DNA of 64,000 bases from Numida meleagris. Taxonomy: Eukaryota > Chordata > Aves > Galliformes > Numididae. A program made the translations under genes and the position numbers. Under the pieces are notes generated by a model, which searched no databases, was not told the origin of the DNA, and saw only the letters and a list, made by a program, of their open reading frames with translations. The stretch covers positions 13,873,101 through 13,937,100 of the forward strand of contig NC_034438.1 in NCBI RefSeq assembly GCF_002078875.1. The letters are read 5' to 3'. Shown piece by piece: positions 35,101 to 47,361 of this stretch (the first letter of the stretch is position 1; each line of letters starts with the position of its first letter).

Positions 35101-38100
35101 TTCAATTTTCTTCTGCACTAGTGCAAAAATATATCTTCTGAAAGGGATTCCCTCCATCAGTTCAAGGTTTGAGGGATTTATCTAGCTTGTGATGGTCTTG
35201 TGATCAAACCCGTGCTTCAAGGTGAGCACAACAAGGACCTCTCTGTCCCAGTCAATGAATCAATGTGGGTGCAGTGGGGAGTTTGAAATATTTTTCCTGG
35301 CCTGTAAATCATGCTGTTCCTTAAGTAACCATTTAGCTTTGAAATGCAAGAGTCATGGAACAAGAAAAAAATAAGTAGGAGAATCTATTTTGAGTGGTTC
35401 CTGTAAACAGGAGATTAAAAATCTGCTTAAAACATTTCTTGTAAGCAAGAAGATAGTGTGCACCGGTTCTTACAAGAACTCCAGATGAGAGCTGGAATAA
35501 CAGAAGATGATAGCAGAGGTGCAACACTGAACTAGAGCAGCTAGCAGTGTTGCAGGAATCACTAAAGGCCAGCCATGCTATCTGCCACAGCGTGCAGGAG
35601 GTCTCTGTACCCTGATGGATGTGGTGGATGACAGAACCCTGGGACGTCATGGTCACAAAGGAGAGTGGAAGACACCAGCTCTAGCAGTTGCCTTCTCAGC
35701 AGCCTAGGGAGGGGGACTATAAATAATCACATGGTACAGAAGGATTAATTAAATTTTGTATGTTATCTGTATTATTTCCCTGACGTCCCTTTCACTTCTC
35801 TCTTTAATAGCAGACTGTGAAGCCAATTAATTTGTGTTTGGAAATGGGAATTCACTTCACAGAACATAGAATTGAATGGCCTGGGTTGAAAAGGACCTCA
35901 AAGATCATCTAGTCTCAACCCCATTGCTGAGTGCAGGGTCGCCAGCCACTAGACCAGGCTGCCCAGAGCCACGTCCAGCCTGGCCTTGAATGCCTCCAGG
36001 GATGGGGCATCCACAGCCTCCTTGGGCAACCTGTTCCAGTGCATCACCACCCTCTGAGTGAAAAAATTCCTCCTAATATCTAACCTAAACTTCCCCTCTC
36101 TCAGTTTAAAACCATTCCCCCTTGTCCTATTGCTATCCACCGTCGTAAACAATTGTTCCTATCACTACATTTAATTTTTTTCTGGGCGATTGAGGTATGA
36201 ACATTTGTTGTTACTAGTTCTTGCAGAAGGATTATACAGGAAAAAAAGCTCAGGAAAGGGTCATTGTATCTTGAACACTTGCTGAGGCCTATTCCTGTTT
36301 CTTTGGGGTCTAGTAAATTGAATTCCTTGGCAAGGCCAGCACTGACAACCTCTTGCAGAATCACCCAGTACTACAGAAGGTCTGAGGGTGAGGCAGCCAT
36401 CTCCTGAGCTCTCTGCTGCGTGGCTATCATCTCTTGCCCACATCCACTTTATATACTTTGCGTACTTAGAAGTATCACTTGCTTTGTTCCACAGATCTGG
36501 ACTGTATTGCACTGTCCTTTGCACACTGTATAACTGAAAATTAAGAAATTATTTTTATATCAATTTAAATTTATATTAATTTTCTTATTTTTGTATCTGT
36601 ATAAACTTGCATGAGGAAAATTAAAGCAAAACTCTTGATGTCTTCAGATGGGCTTGTGAATATCTCACAGTCCATGACATTGCCCTTTTGCAAGATGCTT
36701 GGGAATTGCAGAAAGGTGTTTGTAATTGAATCTTTAACAATCACTTATGTAACCAGAGTAGCAATTTTAGAATGAACTCAATTACCCCATGTTCAGTTAA
36801 TCTTTGAACTGGAGCATTAAATCTCTCTAATTAATGCAACTATGCAAAAAAACTGTGCCTTTAAATGTGAAAGCACACAGCAGACTGCATGTGAAACTGG
36901 TGAATACGTCATCAGGAAGCAGAATGAAATTTTGTAGTAAAAAGTGAAGGAGGGAGTGCTTATGTCCACCTCTCACAGAGGCTGACAACCCGTTAGTAAC
37001 TTTCTGTGGAGGTGTGTGCTTAGGGTTTGTATGGGTGTTTGCCTTGAGGAATTCCAATCTGCACTAACTTGTTTTTTCACTAAAAAATAAGCTATCACTT
37101 TTAAGTAAAATTTGATATATTTGTTGTTCTGTGCATGAAGTGCAGTTACAATATGGCAAATAAACTATATCTGAATTGCAGATAAATACACATTATCAGT
37201 GCTTTTCCAGCAAACAACATGGAAACGTCACCTGCAATCTTGTGCTGGCAGAGACACGATACCTTTTAAAATGAGAGTCAGTTTGAACAAGGGCACGTTT
37301 TGCTTCTGCTGAACAGGAAGAATGCTCAGGACAGTAGCTCAGGGAATTCCCCTGCACCCCAGGAGGAGGGACCTGCTCTCCCGCAGTGCTGGCTGCACTG
37401 CCTCCACGGCCTGGTCCATTATTATTGTAACTGTGCTCTCAACCCATAAGTGGGAAGGAACGAGGCGATAATAAGCAAAGCTAATGAATTCAGCCCAACC
37501 CAATACCAGAAATACGTGTGGGTTTTAGCAATTAGATCAGGCTTATTAAGTTGTAATTCCTGGTCTTCACAGTGGTTAGAAGAAACAAACTGCAGTTTTC
37601 CACCTGGAAGCTGGCCTGGCCTGGCCTTTTGTTTGCACTTTCCAACTCTTCAGAGATTTTTCCAGTGCTGCCCATTTCACTTGTCTCTATGCCTCAGCAA
37701 CACAACAGGAAATCCACAACTGCTTACCAGAACTGTTTAGACCTGCTATCTGGCATCGAGCCTTCTTTTTCAGACAGCTAAAGGAGCTTTCTGAGTTGTT
37801 GGATGGCAGGGCCAAGATTAGCAGTGAATCTTGAGACAGGTCCATGCAGGGATCACTCTGATGCTATTCAGCAGCTTTGTTGTTCATTCCTTAGGAACAC
37901 TCACCAGGAAAAAAAAATGACTTTTTAAATATTTTGTTTCCTATTTTCAGGTGGTATCTAAATCTTTGATCTTGCAGAAATGTCCACTGGAGCAAGTTAA
38001 GCACCCCAGCTGAGGGCAGGCACAAGTAACTGGAAAACACCTTCGCTCACCCCAACTTCTCTCTCAAGGATGCCTAGGTATGATGTCCTTTTTGGATGTG

Positions 38101-41100
38101 TGCTTTGCCACTGTGGCTTATGGAATACATTATTGCTCATTTTTTCATTATACTGGATATATTTAACATGCTGTGTTTAGCTTTTCCAATTTCAGAATAA
38201 GTGGAGAGAAACAAAAGCTTTGCCTTTTGAGTAAGTTGTTTAGCACCTTTGAATAGGACAAAAAAAATCTGATTTTTCCTTTAAAAATAAAAGAAAATAA
38301 GAGAGAAAATGTCTGAAATTCTGAATTACTTTGAAATAGTCCTTGCTTTTCAGGGAATGCAGCATAGGAGCTTAATTCCAGCTTCCCACAGTGGTCTGTT
38401 TTCTTTCAAGCCTATCAAATTTTGGTAGCGCTATAGTCACTTTCTTAGGGCTGAAAGGATCAAAAGCAGTTGGCAACTACAGATGACTGCTTTCACCTGC
38501 TCTTTTAGCAAAGTGTTTCTCCTAAAATGGAAGAGATTCCCAAAGTCTGTGATATTCAGTGGGTTTGAACTGATGTGATTGCTGTCAAGTGCTAGAGAAT
38601 GAACCACAGAGAATATGGTGGCTTTGATGGAACAAGACCTCCGTTTTATCTGCCTTTACATTTCTGTTCATCAGTATCAAGTCTCTTTGCTGGAACTTTG
38701 TTTTTCCATGTTGTGTCTTCTACCTCAATCTATAGGAACTTTTTCCATCTTTCTTTGCATTTTTTCAGTCATCATTCTCAAACTTGAGCGCCAACATGCT
38801 AAACAGTTTAGGAAGGCTATGTCATTTAGAGTTCAGGCAAAAAAATTTAAAAGGAGTTATTGTGGTTGGACTTGATGATTTTGAAGGTCTTTTCCAAACT
38901 GAGCAATTCTATGATTCTGTGATTGTTGCCTGCTTAGTTTCCAGAGCAACCAAGAACATTTGCCTCTTTCTCCAGCTTTGGGCTGATATTCCTATTATTT
39001 TCTTTCCTTCCTTCCTTCCTACCCATTTGCAGAAGATACCTGATGAAGAGCCCTCTTACTGAATACAGTAGGGGTGGTGAATGTTTATTCTGCTGGCCCC
39101 TGGCTGTTGCTTTTTTAGGCAGATAGGGTTTGATTAATATTTCAAGGTGTATAGACACTGGGAAGGAGAAACACAGCAGTCATTGTCTCAAACAGACTTG
39201 TCCTGCAGAAAACAGCAGGACATGCCTTTATCTCATATTTTAGCTTAGGGGAATCAGCTGGAGAAGAAAAAAAAGAAGAAGAGGAAGTCATGTGGAAGTA
39301 GAGTGATGGAGTCACTACATTCCCCACCACTGTACTTTGTCACAAATTTGCTCGGTCTCACTTTTGCTTATTTTAACCAAGTACAATAGGGAAATGATGG
39401 TATGTAGGTGGAACAGTAAGAAAAGTGCTTCTGGTCTTTGCTCCTATGTCCAACCTAGCCACGTTAGACCTTCTGCAGCTCTCCTCCTAGTAGGTTTCAT
39501 GCCAGCAGTTAGTATTTTGGCCAGGCCTTTGGTGGTGAGTCTTGAATCCTGCTGGCAGCGTGGATGAGCCCATCAGTGCTGCTGGCAGAGCCCTTGATTG
39601 TGAGCTGCAGTGACCCATGGGCTGCTGAGTGAGAACCCATGTGTAGACATTCTCTTCTGTAACCAAACAGAGGGAAGGTAGTTCTTGAACTTATGCAGAC
39701 TAAAGGAGCGCAGCAAAGATGCATATAGGTATTAAGCAGCATGGATTCTCCCAGCATACCATGTGGTCAGACAGATAGCTTGTCTTGCACAGTGAAATAC
39801 ATAAACCTGGGGCACTTTCTGTATATATGCTGAAATATGAGATCTGCTGCTAATGTGCCTCAGACTCATTGTGAATTGATGTAGCTTTGCACTGATTGCA
39901 CAATTCCTGGAATTATTAGCAGCAGTCATTAGTATTTCCTAATGGAATTCTTTTGTGGTTACAAAGTAGGTATTGTATATCCACAAAAAAAAACAAAAAA
40001 AACCTTGCACCGATTATCTGGATTAATGCCTTGCTTAGTCAGAACATGATAGATATGAAAATGCTCTAGTGTCTGTAAAGACATTTCCGTAGATAACTTC
40101 ATAGATTCATAGAATCATTAAGATCGGAAAAGACCTCTAAGATCATCTAGTCCAACCATCAACCCATGCCCACTAAACCATGTCCCTAAGTGCCACATCT
40201 ACATGTTTCCTGAACACCTCCAGACCCCTTACCGCTGGCACAGAGATAGTACTCTTGTGATGGTGTGCTCCCCCTACCCCTTCTTTCTTTCTCCCAACCT
40301 CCTCCTTCAGCCTGGCCTTGTACACAGGGCCTTGCACAGGAAGACAATGAGCAACAGTACTGGTAACACTCTCTAAGACAGATTAACAACCACAAATCTG
40401 CCTCAGACTGGAGGGCTGAAAGAAGGGATAGAAGACACCTGGTTCAACAGCTGAGTGCCAGTTGAGCATGTGCCTAAAAACAAAGTATGACTGTAAGTCA
40501 GTCATCTTACCCTATAACTACGGAACAGCCCAAGAGCTCCTTGAGCTCTCCTGCATTGCATTGGGCTGCATGACAGGATGTCTCCTCAAGCAGGGGCTCA
40601 TTTCAAGGTTATGCCATGAGGGCAGGCAGTGAGGGTGGTGCACTCAGAGCAAGGATGCTCCTGCTCAGAGCAAGGATGCTGCTGGTATATGCCATCCTGC
40701 TCTCTATGCTGGCTAGCTGCTTCCTCACACTCCTGCTCCAGCTCCTGCTTTTCTGCAGGAAGATGCTGGAGACGCCTGGGTTGCCAGAGCTGATGGCAGC
40801 CTCTTTTACACCCACATCACGGCCAGCCACAGCCTGGAGGACTACCTCCATGGCAGCAAGCCAGCAGGTGGCTAGGTGGCACCAAAGCTGGTCCTGCGAT
40901 CAGTGCTGGCTGCCTCAGCTCCCATGGTTGGCCTGGAGCCCTGCATTATGCTACCACAACAGTCAAAGCCCCCTCTGGATCCCACCTCCAGCAATGAGCT
41001 GTGCCACTTCCTCAATGCCATCTTCCACTTTCTCTTCAGGGAGCTCAGGGGCATTGCCCTTGTCAGGAACTAGGTGATTAATAAGATTAAAATGGAGTTT

Positions 41101-43580
41101 GAGGAGATGCTCCAGACCAAGATAACAGGATGGTGCTTAAGGAGCTCAGCCTCAGGAATATATATCTGGGCAATACTCAAATACCCATCTTCAAAGCCAT
41201 CAGGCTCATCTGGCCAGTGGTCTGACATGAGGATTCCCCAAACAGCTGGGCATCCAGGTGAACATGGAATACAATGGCGGCTTCCATTTGGCCGTTGACT
41301 TCAACCTGGTCTTTGGCAAGTGTTGCTGAGTTACAAAGATAGGCTCTGTCCTCAAAAAGAAGAGTGCTATCACACCTACACTTTGCTTTAGCCACTATAA
41401 GGCAGATCTTTTAGTGTGTGTTTGCTCATGAAACTACCAGAAAACGTTCCTCTCATCTAAAACAAACTTAAGGCTGTTTTAAGCGTTCAGTACCTCAGAG
41501 AAGGTCTTTTCAGCTTAACCCAAAGCAAATCAGTACCTATTTTGCTATGAAGAAGGCTCTGATCCTGGTTGGCAGGTGAATGAGGCTGGATGCTAGAACC
41601 CTTGGCTCATATAGCCATACCTTGACTGGGACAGCTCCAGCTGACTGCTTAGGGGAGACATGGACAGTCTTGTTGCTATTCCAACTCTGTAGCATTTAGT
41701 ACTTGTTTTAGATGTTTTTATTATGTCAGAATTACCAAATTTCTCTCTTCCTACTTTCAAGATGAAATATACTCAGGGGTTCTCAAAAAGGGAACTGTCT
41801 TCTCAAACCAAGATCCAAACCAACCACTTTTGAAATAAGTCTCTTGCCCACTCTGCTGCACGGCCCCTCATGCAGTGCTGCTGCTCCACTGCAGGTGTGA
41901 GAATGTCAGCATTGTAAATCACTGGCGCTGACAGCAATGGGTTGAGAGAAGAATACTGGGGGGGGGGGTGAAAGCAAAATCTTTAAAAAATAATAAAATT
42001 ACATTAAAAAAAATTTCCTGCCACAATTCTACAAAACAATCAGGATCTCCAGTCATTCTGGCACTGCCTGGCAGGACCACAGTCCTGCCTGTGGCAGGTG
42101 TGATTTGGCCTCCAGATGGCTTTCCTGGCCTCAGTTCAACAGCTGTCAGTGCACAGCCATCAACAAAGACAACTATTCCAGTTCTATATACAGATCACCC
42201 AAAGTGTGCCTGTGTATCTGCAGCACGCCACTGAAATAAATAGATGCACACCAAGCAGCCTTGGCAGCCTGACCCATCTGCCAGCTCCATGTGAGAAGGG
42301 CGTGCCTGGGCCCTTACACCGGCAGCTCTGCCTACTTTTATTGGGGGTTCCGCTGTTTGTATGTTGCTGTTAAGCATGGAGCATGTTTGCATATGGAAAA
42401 CTAGAGGATGAAGGAATTTCCCCTGTGGTAGATAGCCCAGTGTGAAGGAATGTGCTCCAAGAAAACCTTTCCTTTGACCTGTGTATGTGCACTCTGTTGC
42501 TATTGTGCAAGACCTGGCTGAGTGGCCAGATCATAAACTGAATGGAAAAAACTCACGCAGCCTGCTCAGGCCAGCAGGTACTGTGGCCATTTTAAAGCAT
42601 AAGAAAATTAAGGCAGATTTTGTGCATGCATTGGGAACTCAGTAATTCCTGCTCCTAATGCAGACAGTAGGAACTGAGAAAGGTGCACTGCAAAGACTGA
42701 AGTCCTCCAGAATGTGAGTTATCTTCTCTAGCAATATAGCTTATTTTACCATGGAAAATTACAAACAAAACCTAAGGATTCAAGCACAACACTGCATAAC
42801 TGTTTTGAAATGTATTTCAATGGAAATACAAGAAGACAAAAGCAAGCATTATGAGATCTCATGAATCCTTGAGACGTGCAGTGGAAGCAAAGAAAACTTG
42901 TGAAAGCCCTTTTCTCAAAATGAGAAGTAGGTTACATGAAGTTCATCATAAGAAGGATTTTGAAATCTTTGTCATCTGTGACAGTCAAACTTTAGACAGA
43001 AAGGATCAATCTTTTTTGTAACATATTCCCTCTCAAGAAGTTTGGAGAGGAGAAGATTGCAGCCAAACTGGAGAGATCCCTTTAAACAAACAGTAAAACA
43101 AGTGTTCCCTTGGAAATCACTGCTCCAAGGTACTACACCTTCAGCAATTAAAGCTCTCAGCTGCAGCATTCCTGATTGATTGTGTTTCCTGTGGCAAATC
43201 ATCCACATGGATTTTCCTTGTTAAGCCATTGTACAGAGTCACAGAGTTCCCACACCTTTAGGGAAACATGAAGGAAACACTCAGGTGAAACCCTGATCTC
43301 ACTGAAACTAATGCCGGCTACTCTCTGCAGGGTGGGAGAGCCGGGTTTCACTTTTAGAACTTCTCACGCCACAGACCTGTAAGCTAACAGCTCTGATCCC
43401 GGACAGAGCTGCAAAGACTGAAGCAGACACAGCTCCAGGCAGACACTCTTTGGGAATACCCTTTTTCTCTTTTAGGAAATTAAATCACAGAAGTAGGTAA
43501 GTGTGGTGTTACTTACTCTGGGATGTCAGGCTTACTGCAGCCGCCAGCACAGCCAGGGCAGTGACAAAGCTCACATCCAT
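31998..43580 (-). CDS. CCL28: C-C motif chemokine 28 (three coding exons)
   Basis: Secreted mucosal CC chemokine; in mammals it acts on CCR10 and CCR3, and its basic tail is antimicrobial. Three short minus-strand exons join in phase (1, then 2): 43580-43517, 33059-32933 and 32172-31998, giving 121 codons against 127 in human. Exon 1 is a signal peptide, MDVSFVTALAVLAAAVSLTS. Exon 2 holds the adjacent cysteines C30-C31 in FNCCTRISEEIPKG, and C58. Exon 3 has C73 in RKFCVSPRIKRVKKWM, then a Lys/Arg tail with RKKHHGRK, which aligns with human RKKHHGKR. The two additional cysteines of human CCL28 are absent (F49 and P93 lie at those places). The order HMGCS1 - CCL28 - TMEM267 is as in human. Intron 1 is 10.5 kb and contains CR1 copies and a PDZD8-like relic. 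No TATA box was seen near exon 1. Confidence 0.93.
32583..32599. repeat. (TTAA)n microsatellite
   Basis: About four units of TTAA/AATT in CCL28 intron 2, which spans 32173-32932 (760 bp) and otherwise shows nothing notable. Confidence 0.85.
32933..33059 (-). CDS. CCL28: CCL28 coding exon 2 (chemokine core)
   Basis: The acceptor TTACTTCCTAG ends at 33060 and the donor is TTAT|GTAAGA. It encodes LFPEAFNCCTRISEEIPKGI then LRRVERFEIQKDDGLCHLHA. It carries the CC pair and the third cysteine. It aligns without gaps to human CCL28 around SCCTEVSHHISRRLLERV. It is too short to be found as a long reading frame. Confidence 0.93.
33124..33475 (-). mobile_element. CR1 LINE 3' end, antisense, diverged
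   Basis: On + it begins ACAGAATCACAGAATAG and TGTTGGAAGGGAGCTC, and follows the reverse complement of the CR1 3' UTR and the end of the second reading frame. The terminal octamers are eroded. It passes abruptly at about 33476 into more 5' CR1 sequence, so it is probably the 3' part of one element with an internal deletion. Confidence 0.8.
33476..34830 (-). mobile_element. CR1 LINE internal part (endonuclease to RT start), antisense
   Basis: The reverse complement near 33490-33660 resembles the start of the CR1 reverse transcriptase. Near 34520-34560 it reads MEDFNHP, matching the GDFNHPD motif of the CR1 endonuclease. Frames are broken by stops and indels, so it is inactive. It is much more 5' sequence than most CR1 copies keep. 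Confidence 0.75.
35029..35045. repeat. Poly(A) run of 17
   Basis: A simple homopolymer directly seen in CCL28 intron 1. Confidence 0.9.
35860..36150 (-). mobile_element. CR1 LINE 3' fragment, antisense
   Basis: The reverse complement encodes the typical CR1 ORF2 C-terminus with NRTRGNGFKLREGKFRLDIR and HWNRLPKEAVDAPSLEAFKA in one frame. It is truncated at its 5' side near 36150. Confidence 0.9.
38858..38924 (+). mobile_element. CR1 LINE 3' tail fragment, sense
   Basis: About 67 bases with GGTTGGACTTGATGATTTTG, AGGTCTTTTCCAA and the tail ATTCTATGATTCTGTGATT, the hallmark terminal repeats of CR1. Confidence 0.85.
39004..39019. repeat. (TTCC)4 microsatellite
   Basis: Four perfect TTCC units in CCL28 intron 1. 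Confidence 0.9.
40099..40228 (-). mobile_element. CR1 LINE 3' fragment, antisense
   Basis: Begins on + with TCATAGATTCATAGAATCAT, then AAAAGACCTCTAAGATCATC and TAGTCCAACCATCAACCC. This is the reverse complement of a CR1 3' end of a different subfamily from the nearby copies. Confidence 0.85.
40650..41332 (+). pseudogene. PDZD8-like pseudogene (N-terminal and SMP-domain region)
   Basis: Translating successive frames gives collinear matches to the N-terminus of PDZD8, an ER membrane lipid-transfer tether. These are a hydrophobic segment (LLSMLASCFLTLLLQLLLF, about 40690-40750), then LCHFLNAIFHFLFRELRGIA near 40998-41057, NKIKMEFEEMLQTKITG (to about 41130), LKELSLRNIYLGNTQIPIF to RLIWPVV (to about 41225) and MEYNGGFHLAVDFNLVFGK (to about 41327). 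Stops follow LVRN, WPVV and FGKCC, and at least two frame changes occur, so it is not functional. It lies antisense inside CCL28 intron 1. All matched parts fall in what I recall as PDZD8 exon 1. It could therefore be a retrocopy or a copied exon; the lack of introns does not tell which. The PDZD8 comparison is from memory. Confidence 0.75.
41958..41968. repeat. G homopolymer (11)
   Basis: A run of eleven G directly seen. No other G tracts are near it to make a quadruplex motif. Confidence 0.85.
43517..43580 (-). CDS. CCL28: CCL28 coding exon 1 (signal peptide)
   Basis: The ATG at 43580-43578 lies in a favourable context (GAGGAATGG). It encodes a 21-residue hydrophobic leader MDVSFVTALAVLAAAVSLTS plus Q. 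The donor is CAGA|GTAAGT. The single leftover base joins exon 2 to give T22 followed by LFPEAFNCC. The assignment rests on phase, the leader and length; the distance of 10.5 kb leaves some doubt. Confidence 0.85.
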
Positions 43581-43984
43581 TCCTCCCGGGGGCCACGGGC
43601 GCACTGCAGGCAGGTGCAGGTGTTTCAGGAAATGTGGCTCCTGTCTGCCAGGGAGTGTGGCTGCCAGAGCCCCACCCTGCAGCAGCTCGACGCTGGCCCT
43701 GCTGTGCAGCACGCGGGCTGACAAGCCCCTGCCACCTGTGGGCATGGAGCTGTGTCCCTGCTGTCTCTTTGGCAGCCCCAGGCCCTGACTTGGGCCCTCC
43801 ACGCTCCCCTTGCTGGTGTTGCTCCTCAACAGCAGAAGATGGAAGTGTCTCAGAAACAAACATTTGCAGGGTTAAGGCTGGAGGAAAAAAATGAGCACAA
43901 AGAAAGCGAGTAACTTTGCTGTTAGATACTGTGTCTGTGTAACAGCTGTGTGTGCAGCACCATGGACAACTAACTGCAGCACAA

Positions 43985-44773
43985 ACAAGTTCGAAAGGTG
44001 GGCCCACGTGAACCTAATGAGGTTCAACACAGCCAAGTGCAAGGTGCTGCACCTGGGTCAGGGCAATCCCAGATACCTGTACAGACTGAGAGAAGAACCC
44101 GCAAGGGCAACTCTGCAGAAAACTCGGGAGTCCTTGTGGATGAACAGCTGGACATGAACCAGCACTGTGTGCTTGCAGCTGGAGGGCCAGCTGTATCTTG
44201 GGCTGCATCACAAGAGGGGTGGCAGCAGGGAGAGGGAGGTGATCATGCCCCTCTGCTCTGCCCTTGTGAGGCACCACCTGCAGTACTGTGTACGGGCCTT
44301 GGGCACACCGAGCAAGAAAGATGTGGAGGTGTTAGATCAAGTCCAGAGAAGGCCACAAAGGAGCACTTCTCCTGTGAAGAAAGGTTGAGGGAGTTGGGCT
44401 TGTTTAGCTTGGAGAAGAGAAGGCTCCAGGGAGACCTAACTGTGGCCTTCCAGTACTTAAAGGGAGCTTATAAACATGAGGAAATTCAACATTTTACACA
44501 GTCTGATAGTGGTAGGACAAGGGGGAATGGTTTTAAACAAAGAGAAGGGAGATTCACTTCAGATGTCTGGGGTAAATGTTTTACTCAGAGCGATGAGGCA
44601 CTGGCACAGGCTGCGCAGAGATGCTGTGGATGTCCCATCCCCGGAGGCGTTCAAGGCCAGGTTGGATGGGAACGTGGGCAGCCTGAGCTGGTGGTTGGCA
44701 ACCCTGCCTGTGGCAGGGAGGTGGAAATGGATGTTCTTTAAGGTCCCTTCCAACCCAAGCCATTCTATGATTC
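43985..44773 (+). mobile_element. CR1 LINE, about 790 bp, sense
   Basis: A 5'-truncated but fairly long copy. It starts in the ORF2 region encoding [20 protein letters not shown]. It passes through [10 protein letters not shown] and [20 protein letters not shown]. It ends with the 3' UTR GGTCCCTTCCAACCCAAGCC then ATTCTATGATT. Frames are broken. Confidence 0.93.
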
Positions 44774-46066
44774 AAAGAGGTGCAACCTGGAGGAGCCTTA
44801 TGCCAGGCTTGTGTTGGACAGCTGCGCCCTCAGTGGTGTGTGATCCCAGGGCCACACTGTCCATGCCTCAGCCCTTCTGACCCACTGGGGATCTGGAGCG
44901 GTTTGGGGAAAAACAGCAAGAAGGGAACTGCACCTGGTGTACAACCTCCATTCTTTCCTGACTCTTATCTCTGCAGCCCATTTCAGTAATTTTCCGAGCC
45001 TCAGTCTGAGCAAACACATGGCCTCCCATGGGGAAAATAAAAACAGTACTTGGGGGCTATACTATCCATAGTGCTTCTGTGAACAATGCCAAGAAAGGCT
45101 TTTCCTGGATCATGCAGGCAGTGGGAAACTCAGGGAAGGTTTTCTGCTCCACTTGGCACAGTTCACAGGTTCCAGTCTTCCAAGGCCCACACAGATTATG
45201 GGCAGCCTCTAAACTGGGTGCTGTGACCATTGCAGCTACACTGCACCACTGCCGTGCAGTTCTTCTGAGATCTCCTAGGGCTGAACAGCAAAACCAGCCC
45301 AGGAGGCCCTGGGCCCCCAGCCAGGCTCACCTTTGCTCTGTCTCACCACAGCAGTGCTTACTGCAGTGGTTCTTAGCTTCCGAAATCCCAGATCACAGAG
45401 TATAAGGAACTGCCAACCTCAGAGACTTTAATCTGCACTTGAAACTTCCCAACGCCAGTTTTACGATTCAGCCTAATAATAAATTAATATGGTGCAATCA
45501 AACTGATGGGCTATCATGGTTTAACTTCATCGCTCTTGGTTCCTTCTTAATGCTGTTATCTGCTGGGGCAAGAGAGCAAGGCGCCTGCAGAGCACTATGC
45601 ATTCAGATGAGAGCCAGCTACTTTAAGAGGGGAAGATTACATGTGCCACTTGGAGCATGATTTCAAGGAAGTCATTTGTGTTGAAATCAACAAGCTGACT
45701 CATTGTCAGCATTCAATTACAGTGAAAAATCTGTTAAAAAAACTCAGCTGCCACTGCAAAAGCTAAAGTGGCTTACAGCTCATTCATAAACCTGAGCTTA
45801 GGTAATGATGAAACTATTAACAGCATTAAAGCACTTCAAGGTAGCACAAAGAGGAACAAGCTAAATAAACACAATGAGACAGGTGTTACCGAGGCAATAT
45901 GTTGAAGAAACAGCCTCAGTCAGTACTGATTAGCTCCTGTTTTCCAGCTGCTTGGTGCTGCAGAAGTGGGCCACATATCCTTGAGGACAGCCAGTGTATT
46001 CACTCTGACACATGCTCTGCATGGGATCTCCAGATGTAGCTTTAAAAGCCTGGTGCAGGTTGACAG

Positions 46067-46395
46067 AATCTTAGAATCATGTATTTGCTTGGGTTGGAAA
46101 GGATTCCAGAGATAATCTGGTTCCAGTCCCTGCTCTGGACAGAGCTGCTACCCACCAGCTCAGGCTGCCCAGGGTCCCATCCAGCCTGGCCTTGAATATC
46201 TCTAGGGCTGGGGCATCCACAGCTTCTTGGGCAGCCTGTGCCAGTGCCTCACCACCCTCTCAGTGAAAAAGTTTCCCTGATATCTAATCTCAGTCTCCCC
46301 TCTTTTAGTTTAAAGTCATTCCTCCTTGTCCTGTCACCTGCAGTGAGATCTCCCCAGAGCCTTCTCTTCTCCAGGCTGAACAAGCCCAGCTTTAG
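46067..46395 (-). mobile_element. CR1 LINE 3' fragment, antisense
   Basis: Starts on + with AGAATCTTAGAATCATG, then GGGTTGGAAAGGATTCCAGA, CATCCAGCCTGGCCTTGAAT and CTTCTCTTCTCCAGGCTGAA. Truncated at its 5' side near 46395. Confidence 0.92.
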
Positions 46396-47361
46396 GATCC
46401 TGAATGAAGCTTACCTCTGCAGTCACATCATGCAACTTTAGCTCATGTTTTACAACTTTTGTTCTTGCAGAGCTCACAATAAAGGTCCAAAATAAAGTAA
46501 ATGTCTACTTACTTCACTGGGAATGTAAAGCAAGGAAACTGATTATAGAGACCCAAACATGCTTTCCGCTTTGTGTACCAATAATTTAAAATGTTAAACC
46601 TAGTAAAACAAGGCAAAAGGTAAACTGAGGAAACAACTCCATTTTATGACATTGGGAAATTCAAAATAAGAATAAAGCAAGAAAACAATAGCAAATATTT
46701 TGCTATGACTCCACTTACACAGGCAGCCATCCAGCACACAAATACCAGGTTTGCCAGAAATTCATTTCCTGGAACTGCAATGACATAGTTGACAGTGGTA
46801 TTAGCTGCAATTAATTGCTAAAGTAAAGTGGAGGGGTTTATTGGCATATTGGCATGGATTGAATTCAAAGCCGAAATGAAAGTGCTAGCCTGGAGGCAGA
46901 GGGCAGTCATTCTTCTGCCTTGAGAAACAAAGCTAATTCTTGGTTTGGTCACATTTTAGGTGAATGGAGCATAATGTCTTACACCTTTCTCCAATCACTC
47001 AAGCAGTCTGCCTTTCTAGCCCACTCCTTGTGCCCACAGCCACCTGCGGTGATGGTGTGGTACAGGAAGCAGCACCTCGTGCCCTGCTCCACCGATAGAG
47101 CCCAACTCCAACTCTGCAACACGGGAAAACCAGGACTCTGCAGCCTTCAGTCTACCCCTGAACTTCCAGCAGAGGGGCTGATGACTGACAAAGAGTAAAG
47201 CCAGTAACTCAGTTTGTGAAACTGGGATAAATCATGTTAAAACAACTTTGGACTGCAGCTATGTTCAGTAAGATGTAATTCAGAGCTTTGCTTTTGGCTT
47301 ACTCATAGATCTCGTGGGCTTCTCTCTAACTTCAGAACCTTTTTTTGTTCTGTGTTGCCCT

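Larger units (their letters stand above)
33060..43516 (-). other. CCL28 intron 1
   Basis: A 10.5-kb intron (donor CAGA|GTAAGT in exon 1, acceptor before 33059). It contains a long internally deleted CR1, four smaller CR1 pieces, and the PDZD8-like pseudogene at about 40.65-41.33 kb. No other coding exon is recognised. Confidence 0.85.

Noticed and set aside
36160..36370. Minus-strand frame containing VVSAGLAKEFNLLDP
   Set aside because: No convincing family match. It abuts a CR1 copy and is probably intronic DNA.
42000..42236. Open frame with Pro/Thr-rich sequence considered as a pseudogene fragment
   Set aside because: I could not match it to any family with confidence.
42972..43208. Minus-strand frame with LLSKLLEREY considered as CCL28 exon 2
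   Set aside because: It lacks the CC pair and a donor in the right place. The exon at 33059-32933 fits fully.
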